In this document: piece after piece, positions 57,916-64,000 of the stretch
Position numbering within the stretch: position 1 is the stretch's first letter
How the letters are laid out: each line of letters opens with the position of its first letter
Assembly: GCF_003023845.1 (NCBI RefSeq)
Contig: NZ_PYFT01000001.1
Span: 2,418,001 to 2,482,000, forward strand
DNA from: Adhaeribacter arboris
GTDB lineage: Bacteria > Bacteroidota > Bacteroidia > Cytophagales > Hymenobacteraceae
Direction of reading: 5' to 3'
Length of the DNA: 64,000 bases
Notes under the pieces: model-generated
The model's database searches: none
What the model was told of the DNA's origin: nothing
The model's input: the letters and a program-made list of their open reading frames with translations, nothing else
Program-made: the position numbers and the translations under genes

Positions 57916-59158
57916 CTCTTCCAAAACCTATATTCTTCCTCCCGATACTCCGGACAGTATTGTTCCGAAAGCTGTAATCCGGGAAGGCTGGCTTTTGTTT
58001 ATATTAGCCATTGTCCAGTTTACTCATATTATTGATTTTGTTATTATGATGCCGCTGGGTCCGCAACTTATGCGAGTATTTTCCATCAGCCCGAAGCAGT
58101 TTGGCTTACTCGTATCCGCCTACACCTTTGCCGCGGCAATTTCCGGTTTTATCAGTACTTTTTTTATTGATAAGTTCGACCGTAAAAATGCTTTACTGGC
58201 TTTATACTTCGGTTTTATTGTGGGTACCTTTTGTTGCGCCATTGCTCCTAATTATCAAATTTTGATGCTGGCCCGGGTATTGGCGGGAGCTTTTGGCGGG
58301 GTAATTGGCGCTTTGGTATTTTCGATTATCGGCGACGTAGTACCCGAGCACCGCCGCGGAAGCGCTACCGGTAAAGTTATGGCGGCTTTTTCGGCGGCTT
58401 CTATTATTGGTATTCCGGTTGGTCTTTACCTGGCCAGCCTCAGTAGCTGGCACGCTCCTTTTTACGCTTTGGCGGGTTTAAGTTTGCTGGTATTGTTTAT
58501 CGCGCTTAAATTTTTACCAACCATGCGGGGGCACTTAACCAATGCCGTTCAACAAAATCCGGTAAAATTAGTGCTGGAAATCATCACTAACCGGAATCTA
58601 GTATGGGCATTATTATTAATGATCATGCTTACCCTAGCGGGCTTTACCGTTGTGCCGTTTATTAGTCCGTACATGGTGGGTAACATAGGATTTGCCGAAA
58701 CGGAGCTGGCTTTTATTTACCTCTGTGGCGGTCTGGCTTCGGTTATTACTTCGCAATTGGCTGGTAAGCTCGCCGATAAGTACGGGAAGCAACGGGTTTT
58801 CATTTACTCGGCTATTTTTTCCATTATTCCGATTTTGTTGGTTACCAATATGCCCCGAGTACCGCATTACTTGGCTTTAATTATTACTACTTCCTTTTTT
58901 ATTGGCTTTGGCGCCCGGTTTGTGCCGGCCGTTTCCCTATTAACGTCCAGCGTAGAGAAGCGACTTCGGGGAAGTTTTATGAGTTTTCAATCGTCGGTGC
59001 AGCAATTGGCATCCGGTTTATCGGCGTTTATTTCCGGCCTGATAATTCAAAAAACTGCCGCCGGTGAAATTCTTCATTTTAATATTGTAGGTATTATTGC
59101 TTGCATAGCCACCGTAATTTGTATGTTTATTATTACCCGTTTAAAAGTGGTAAGTTGA
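57902..59158 (+). CDS. MFS transporter (DHA1-like)
   Basis: 418 residues with twelve membrane helices. The MFS motif A between helices 2 and 3 is FFIDKFDRKNALL (about 86-98). The first helix region is LLFILAIVQFTHIIDFVIMMPLGP, the motif at helix 4 LARVLAGAFGG, and SIIGIPVGLYL is a DHA1-type motif C. It probably exports a drug or small metabolite, but the substrate is unknown. The leader contains an exact duplication of its start region and a short overlapping upstream frame. Confidence 0.92.
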   Translation: MPESNSSKTYILPPDTPDSIVPKAVIREGWLLFILAIVQFTHIIDFVIMMPLGPQLMRVFSISPKQFGLLVSAYTFAAAISGFISTFFIDKFDRKNALLALYFGFIVGTFCCAIAPNYQILMLARVLAGAFGGVIGALVFSIIGDVVPEHRRGSATGKVMAAFSAASIIGIPVGLYLASLSSWHAPFYALAGLSLLVLFIALKFLPTMRGHLTNAVQQNPVKLVLEIITNRNLVWALLLMIMLTLAGFTVVPFISPYMVGNIGFAETELAFIYLCGGLASVITSQLAGKLADKYGKQRVFIYSAIFSIIPILLVTNMPRVPHYLALIITTSFFIGFGARFVPAVSLLTSSVEKRLRGSFMSFQSSVQQLASGLSAFISGLIIQKTAAGEILHFNIVGIIACIATVICMFIITRLKVVS

Positions 59159-59278
59159 GTTAGTTTAAAAGTTGAAAGGTTAAAAAGTTTAAAGGTTGGA
59201 AAGTTAGAAGATTATGGAAGTTAGCTCTGTGACAAACTGGCTTCATGAATAAAATAGAGCCGTATAAATCTTACCATA

Positions 59279-59317
59279 TAAAAAGACGCGTTGCTATTAG
59301 TGCAACGCGTCTTTTTT
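59279..59317. terminator. Bidirectional terminator between MFS and esterase genes
   Basis: A perfect 14-bp stem AAAAGACGCGTTGC / GCAACGCGTCTTTT with a 7-nt loop, flanked by A and T runs. Confidence 0.9.
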
Positions 59318-59352
59318 AAATTTTCTGTGGTCTATGGACTGTCGACCGTGGA

Positions 59353-60570
59353 CTAATACCCAGTATTTAAACTTTGTATCCAGGGTATTACGGATAAAAG
59401 CATGGGTTCCATACTGCTGCTGTGGGTACCACCGAGGATAGAAATTAACGCTACATCCGGAGCGCCAGCCGCTTTAAACCGGTCGTAAACAGTTTGAGAA
59501 GTTTGAAAAAACACCGATTGATCGGCGGTGCCGTGGTACAACCGAGTAGGACTTTGCGGTACCCAGTTCAGGAAACTGTTATCTACTAAGGCCTGCTTTA
59601 ATACCTTTTCCCCTTCGGGCTTTTTCAATTCAGCGTAAAAAGCTGGATTAAACAACTCTGTCGGATTTTTGGCCAGGCTATTATTTATTTTACTAGCTCC
59701 ATTAGTTCCATTAAATAATTCCGGAATACGACTGGCATATGGCTCCTGGAAGAAATCGGTTAAGGGCCGGTTCCAGTTATAAGTAGTATTATACGATTGC
59801 AGAATAAACGCCAAATACGAAGGGTTGCCGTAAGGTTGCCCGGTAGTAACGGCTGCCAACATAGCAGTTAAATCGTAACCGCCCGCTCCTTCGGCGGCGG
59901 CAGTAACCTTTAATCCGTGCTCGGGATGCATTTCTATTTCTTTTTGAGCGGCCATGGTTACATAACCACCTTCGGAATAACCTACTAAAAATAAATTATT
60001 ATTCAGCTTAATTTTTTGTTTTTCCGCGCACGATTTAGCCGCTTTAATCATATCCACCACTACCAATCCGGAATGTTTCTGATCGTAATAAGGATGAAAA
60101 ACATCTTTGGAAATTCCATAACCTAAGTAATCCGGAATTAGAGTAACATACCCAGTAGAGGCAAATAATTCAAAACCAGAAAAGGTATCCGGGAAATTTG
60201 TCGGGGCATCGGCGTCCAGGAACATGGTACCGTGCTGAGTGCTTAAAAGCGGCGCTGGAGTGGTCATATTCTGCGGCACAACTAATAAACCTGAGGCTTG
60301 TTGTTCCTGCCCTTTGTAGGTAGTAGTATACACCAGATTATAAACGGCAACATCGTATTTAATCTGGGGAATAAATTGAGCATAACCCTGACTGGTAGCC
60401 AGTGTTTGTAGTATATTTTGTGGTATAACCGCTACTTGAGTGGCCGAAACAAAATGGTCTTTTTCGGGTATTTGCGGGGTAACTGTTTCCGCGGTTTCCT
60501 TCTGGCAACCAGCGTTTACAAATAAGTAAACGAGCAGAAGCCAACCCACTATTCCTATCTTCTTTTTCAC
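59353..60570 (-). CDS. Esterase/lipase-like lipoprotein (copy 2)
   Basis: 405 residues and clearly paralogous to the protein at 44538-45752 over its whole length, with runs such as YSEGGYVTMAAQKEIE and PLTDFFQEPYA identical. Lipobox NAGC with Cys22. Nucleophile Ser199 in VGYSEGG, acid Asp in YHGTADQSV and base His in GGTHSSS are kept. The linker before the catalytic domain is different and acidic residues are fewer. The substrate is unknown. It converges on the MFS gene. Confidence 0.82.
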   Translation of the reverse strand: MKKKIGIVGWLLLVYLFVNAGCQKETAETVTPQIPEKDHFVSATQVAVIPQNILQTLATSQGYAQFIPQIKYDVAVYNLVYTTTYKGQEQQASGLLVVPQNMTTPAPLLSTQHGTMFLDADAPTNFPDTFSGFELFASTGYVTLIPDYLGYGISKDVFHPYYDQKHSGLVVVDMIKAAKSCAEKQKIKLNNNLFLVGYSEGGYVTMAAQKEIEMHPEHGLKVTAAAEGAGGYDLTAMLAAVTTGQPYGNPSYLAFILQSYNTTYNWNRPLTDFFQEPYASRIPELFNGTNGASKINNSLAKNPTELFNPAFYAELKKPEGEKVLKQALVDNSFLNWVPQSPTRLYHGTADQSVFFQTSQTVYDRFKAAGAPDVALISILGGTHSSSMEPMLLSVIPWIQSLNTGY

Positions 60571-60795
60571 TTTATTTTTGGCTTTTTAAAAGAGAATCTG
60601 TTTGTATTTTAAAGGTAAATCACTCCTTTAAAGTTCCCCTTTTTGCCAAAGGTCTGGTCTTTTAAAATAAGCCAGATTTTTAATTTACGCGGATTTTTAA
60701 AATTTTATCTTCAAATTAGCTCATTCCTAAATATATAATAATTCTAATTTTAAAACTAAATATAAACCGTATTTTATATCTATCCAGGCGTAGAT

Positions 60796-62004
60796 TTATC
60801 TACTAAAAAACTTATAAACCGTACGCGTTTTGTATGTTTTACTTGGTTCCAAGATAATAGAAGGAAAGTTCGGATGGTTCGGAGCATCCGGGTAATGCTG
60901 GGTTTCCAGGCAGAAAGCCGTCCGGAAATCGTCTTTGGCTCCGCTCTTAAAGGTATTTTTACTTTGCATAAAGTTACCACTGTAAAATTGCAAACCGGGT
61001 TCCAAGGTTAATACATCCATGATAATACCGCTTTTATCGCCTTTTACCCGGGCCGCCATGTTTAAGCCAGGAGCTTTATTTTCGTTCAGCACGTAATTAT
61101 GATCAAATCCACCCCCATTTTTTAACTGTTCATTTTTATCGTTTATGTTCGTTCCCATTGGTTTGCGCTCCCGAAAATCAAAAGGCGTTCCGGTCACAGG
61201 CTCTATCTTGCCGGTCGGAATCAGGGTAGCATCTACCGGAGTATATCGATCGGCGTTTATCTGCAAAACGTGGTTTAAGATAGTGCCGCTCCCTTCGCCG
61301 TTTAAGTTAAAAAAAGCGTGATTGGTAAGATTTACTAGTGTTTTTTGGTCGGTAGTAGCCTCGTAATCAATGGTTAGTTCGTTGTCGTCGGTTAAAGCGT
61401 AGGTAACCTTAACGTTCAGATTACCCGGGAAACCTTCTTCCTTATCTTTAGATAAATAGGTAAATTCTAAAGTATGGTCGTCTTTTTGGTTAGCGTTCCA
61501 GATAACGGCCTGAAAACCTTTCTTACCGCCGTGCAAAGTATTCGGGCCATTATTGGTGAACAATTTATATTCTTTGCCATCCAGGATAAACCGGCCTTTG
61601 GCAATCCGGTTTCCTACCCGCCCAATAGTTGCGCCAAAGTAAGGTTCCGTAGAAGCTTCGTAAGCCGTAGCATTCTTAAAACCTACTACCACATCGGTTA
61701 TTTTATTGTTTATATCCGGTATTAAAAAACTAACCCAACGAGCTCCGTAGTTAGTAAATAGGGCTTTTGTACCTTTTTTGTTGATTAGAGTATACTGTTG
61801 CACTTCGGTACCATCTTTTAGTTTTCCGAACGACTGCGCCGAAGAACCAGGATTAGATGTTGCGGCAGAATCAGCGGTAGTACCGGGATTATTGGTAGTC
61901 TCGGCTTTGTTTTGGTTTGAATTACAACCGGTTAAGCCCCAGAGGCTGCTGATGCTTAACCCCAAAGCCAGAAGGAATGTAATTCGTATGTTTTTGTTAC
62001 TCAT
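60796..62004 (-). CDS. galM: Galactose mutarotase (aldose 1-epimerase) lipoprotein
   Basis: 402 residues from the ATG at 62004, which gives a lipobox GLTGC with Cys27; an ATG 11 codons earlier (62037) would add a non-signal leader. A Ser/Thr/Asn-rich linker follows. The GalM domain shows FGATIGRVGNRIAKGRF, NTLHGGKKGF, the catalytic His in NLTNHAFFNLNG and the catalytic Glu in FCLETQHYPDAPNH. It interconverts alpha and beta sugars, here probably in the periplasm after polysaccharide breakdown. Confidence 0.93.
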   Translation of the reverse strand: MSNKNIRITFLLALGLSISSLWGLTGCNSNQNKAETTNNPGTTADSAATSNPGSSAQSFGKLKDGTEVQQYTLINKKGTKALFTNYGARWVSFLIPDINNKITDVVVGFKNATAYEASTEPYFGATIGRVGNRIAKGRFILDGKEYKLFTNNGPNTLHGGKKGFQAVIWNANQKDDHTLEFTYLSKDKEEGFPGNLNVKVTYALTDDNELTIDYEATTDQKTLVNLTNHAFFNLNGEGSGTILNHVLQINADRYTPVDATLIPTGKIEPVTGTPFDFRERKPMGTNINDKNEQLKNGGGFDHNYVLNENKAPGLNMAARVKGDKSGIIMDVLTLEPGLQFYSGNFMQSKNTFKSGAKDDFRTAFCLETQHYPDAPNHPNFPSIILEPSKTYKTRTVYKFFSR

Positions 62005-62169
62005 GCTAATTTGAGGTGCCAGTGGTGTAATTTTCAAAGTTTTTGTTCGGGCTTACGAGACAATACTATTTGGCTACAAAAGTTATTACTAGCTTTTTCT
62101 TTACTTTGTTCTATTTTCAATAACGATAATGTCTTTTGCTGGTAATACGTATAACTTGTTACTTCAAAC

Positions 62170-62361
62170 CTAATGCGTGTTTTCTAGCTTAAACCAATGA
62201 AAAGTGGCGGAGGCGGGGGCGGGACCTTTGGCCGTTAAACCGGCGCGCACTCCACGATCCCAGGGAGGTAGGTAAGAAACATCAATGGCCTGGCCTTTGT
62301 TCATTTGGTTCCAGGTGGTGATTTGTGAAAGATGCTTCACTCCTAGTCTCTCGCGATGAGA
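62170..62361 (-). pseudogene. C-terminal fragment of a carbohydrate-active enzyme
   Basis: The minus-strand frame reads QITTWNQMNKGQAIDVSYLP, PWDRGVRAGLTAKGPA and PASATFHWFKLENTH to a stop at 62170. This is the last strand pattern (VRxGL.AKG.A..ATF.WF) of a concanavalin-like domain, as found at the C-terminus of GH43 and related hydrolases. No start or catalytic part is attached; an in-frame stop lies near 62362. It seems to be the tail of a destroyed gene beside the GH43 gene at the right edge. Confidence 0.6.
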
Positions 62362-62557
62362 TTAAGAACTTAGAGATAGATATGCCGTTAAGTTATCTCT
62401 TAAATGGTGTGTTCTTGTAGCTCTTATCGGAATAGATATAGTAATTAATTTCCATCAATTAAAAATACTTTAATTTCCTTCTCTAATTTTCTTTTAAAAT
62501 GGTAAAATTCTCCCATGTTTCGGTCCAGGAACTTTGCCATTTCTTCATTATTCAACC

Positions 62558-62991
62558 CTAATTGAGTATTATCTTGGCCTCTTTCATGTTTACATAATTT
62601 TCTACTTTATTACTAATCACATCAATGATTGTAATGATTTTACCGAATAAAGCTTCAAATGGCTCATGTAAGAAAAACCTGTTCTGATAGTAGTAACTTT
62701 TCATAGGAAAAATGGTCGATTTTAAGAAAGTAGCATCTAGGTCAGAAATAAATCTAGATAATTCAGTTTCTATTAGCTGCAAATTTTCACTTAACTTTCT
62801 TAATAATTCAATTTGTAATTCATTATATTTAGTATTTCTAAACAGCTTCTTACTTAAATCTGCTTTTAAAATCTCTATTCTTCTACCTGTTTTCTAGTTG
62901 AAAAAACTGTGAGTACAACTCCAGATAAAGCAAGTAGGGCAGCCACAATTGCAGCATGGCTTGCTTGTATATTATTAAGTAAATGAAGCAT
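62558..62991 (-). pseudogene. Small membrane protein gene with one-base frameshift
   Basis: An ATG at 62991 opens MLHLLNNIQASHAAIVAALL then ALSGVVLTVFSTRKQVEE and a stop at 62875. In the next frame, without gap, IEILKADLSKKLFRNTKYNE continues to 62558. Restoring one A in GAAGAATAG joins both parts into a 144-residue protein: one N-terminal membrane helix, a coiled coil (about 35-75) and a soluble C-terminus ending MKEAKIILN. No family was recognised. It directly follows another damaged small gene. Confidence 0.65.
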
Positions 62992-62996
62992 TAAAC

Positions 62997-63355
62997 TTAA
63001 ATTTTATATTCTTTATTTAAATGGTTGTATGTAAACAAGAGCCGTAGCACGATCACGATAAGAACCAATGAAATATAATGCAGGTCATCTTTTAGAATGG
63101 TATAATCTGAATAGGTAGATTCTATGAGTTTATTTAGTTCAGCATAATTAGGAACATTTTTATCTAAACGTTGAGATAGTTTAAGCGCATAAAAGAACAT
63201 ACCCATATTCCAACCAGCAACTGGTAGTAAGAAAATAATTAAAAGAAATAAGAGCCAAAAAAAAGCTTTATTAAAATCACTTTTTTTATTATGGGCAAGA
63301 TAAAAAGGGTTGATATTAAACTTACTAATAAAACGTATAAAATTCCTTCCTTCAT
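62997..63355 (-). pseudogene. Small two-helix membrane protein gene, start frame broken
   Basis: An open frame runs from 63359 to the stop at 62997, with a helix FFWLLFLLIIFLLPVAGW, a polar loop (LSQRLDKNVPNYAELNKLIE) and a second helix (YISLVLIVIVLRLLF). It has no usual start before residue 51 (ATG 63206). The ATG at 63355 lies in another frame, separated by two AGGA units; one more unit would join it to the long frame. The gene ends 5 bp before the next ATG. No family was recognised. Confidence 0.55.
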
Positions 63356-63450
63356 TTACTTAATAAATTGACTCGTTTAAATTACTCCAATAAAAGAAAT
63401 TAATGAGTTTGCCCTCTGCTGTTCTGAATGGTTGTTTTTGCACCATCCAC

Positions 63451-64000
63451 TTACTTTAAAGACCGGCTCGGTACTCCTTCAAAGGTAATTTTTACGGGTT
63501 TTATCATTCCCTGGGCATCAAAATACATCCGGTCGATGCAGGTTACCCGGTGGTTGCCGTCGGTTTCGTCCAAGGGGCGGCGGTGATAGACAATGTACCA
63601 TTCGTCTTTGCCCGGTACTTGGATAATGGAATGGTGCCCAGCACCGGTAGCCACTTTGGGATCTTGCTGTAACACGGTACCAATGCGTTTAAAAGGACCA
63701 AAAGGCGAATCGCTAATGGCATAAGCTACCCGGTAATCAGGTCCGGTCCAGCCACCTTCCGACCACATAAAGTAGTATTTACCGTTGCGGATAAACATAA
63801 AAGGCCCTTCTACATAACCTTTCGGGGTAATTTCTTTAAAAGTAACGCCGTCCGGGAATGGGGTAAACCCGGTAAAGTCATTTTTTAACTTAGCCATGTT
63901 GCAGCGGCCCCAGCCACCGTAAATCAGGTAATACTGCCCGTCTTTGTCTTTAAACACAAATTGGTCAATCGGTTGGGCTTTGTTGTGAATTTTGCCAATT
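63451..64000 (-). CDS. GH43-family glycoside hydrolase, C-terminal part (cut by window edge)
   Basis: The frame is open to the window edge; about 183 residues are visible. It reads PIDQFVFKDKDGQYYLIYGG with the central Asp of GH43 and GYVEGPFMFIRNGKYYFMWS with the catalytic Glu. VATGAGHHSIIQVPGKDEWY is the typical HHS blade, and the end is a FEGVPSRSLK close. It likely acts on arabinan or xylan side chains. The N-terminal catalytic Asp and any signal lie outside the window. Confidence 0.9.
   Translation of the reverse strand, partial: IGKIHNKAQPIDQFVFKDKDGQYYLIYGGWGRCNMAKLKNDFTGFTPFPDGVTFKEITPKGYVEGPFMFIRNGKYYFMWSEGGWTGPDYRVAYAISDSPFGPFKRIGTVLQQDPKVATGAGHHSIIQVPGKDEWYIVYHRRPLDETDGNHRVTCIDRMYFDAQGMIKPVKITFEGVPSRSLK

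Overview
The window looks like a chromosomal stretch from a member of the Bacteroidota, most likely order Cytophagales (Hymenobacteraceae-like; the genus is inference). The signs are a type IX secretion/gliding-type C-terminal domain on a large secreted protein (24271-26454), many short-signal lipoproteins, several TTG or GTG starts without clear Shine-Dalgarno sites, a textbook Bacteroidota promoter (TTTG, 19 nt, TAnnTTTG) before dapA, and glycoside hydrolases typical of plant-polysaccharide degraders. Gene content is mostly ordinary chromosome with small mobile pieces. I found no tRNA, rRNA or CRISPR array.

Layout. 1-2.2 kb: edge-truncated GH5 hydrolase and a cytoplasmic GH13 alpha-amylase. 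2.4-4.1 kb: zinc alcohol dehydrogenase paired with a tail-anchored acidic protein. 5.1-11.2 kb: gltB-gltD glutamate synthase, followed by a small decayed gltD fragment. 11.7-16.8 kb: purine nucleoside phosphorylase, Mrr-type nuclease, sppA and rarA, all on the minus strand. 17.1-22.4 kb (plus): DUF1343/NamZ-like lipoprotein, M13 peptidase lipoprotein, DUF3592, YdcF-like and DUF2147 proteins. 22.7-28.8 kb: GreA-like factor, an unrecognised protein, the gliding-type secreted protein, an orphan cytochrome oxidase subunit III-like protein, a transposase remnant and a DUF4920 protein. 28.9-32.0 kb: ligA and dapA. 32.1-33.5 kb: an IS110-family element whose leader may encode a bridge RNA. 33.5-42.1 kb: LutA-like and HMG-CoA lyase-like pair, Ppx/GppA phosphatase, an intact IS1-like element with an 8-bp target duplication, ppk1 and gyrB. 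42.7-55.1 kb: ammonium transporter, esterase lipoprotein, GH26 mannanase, HxlR regulator with divergent oxidoreductase genes, response regulator, thioesterase, GH43 lipoprotein and msrA. 55.1-62.0 kb: universal stress protein, a DUF6687-like protein with a DHH-like motif, HNH protein, MFS transporter, a second esterase lipoprotein and a galM lipoprotein. 62.1-64.0 kb: a hydrolase C-terminal fragment, a pair of frameshifted small membrane genes and an edge-truncated GH43 gene.

Functional threads. Nitrogen assimilation is represented by GltBD and Amt. Polyphosphate metabolism is represented by a Ppx/GppA phosphatase and PPK1 facing each other. Carbohydrate use is represented by GH5, GH13, GH26, two GH43 and a periplasmic mutarotase. 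Mobile or repeat DNA includes IS110, IS1-like, two MITE-like inverted-repeat units (47.5 and 54.2 kb), a transposase remnant and short recurring spacer words. I did not find a clearly new multi-gene defence or biosynthetic system. The most interesting items are the candidate IS110 bridge RNA, the two inverted-repeat units, the duplicated start-codon region of the MFS gene and the frameshifted membrane-protein pair.
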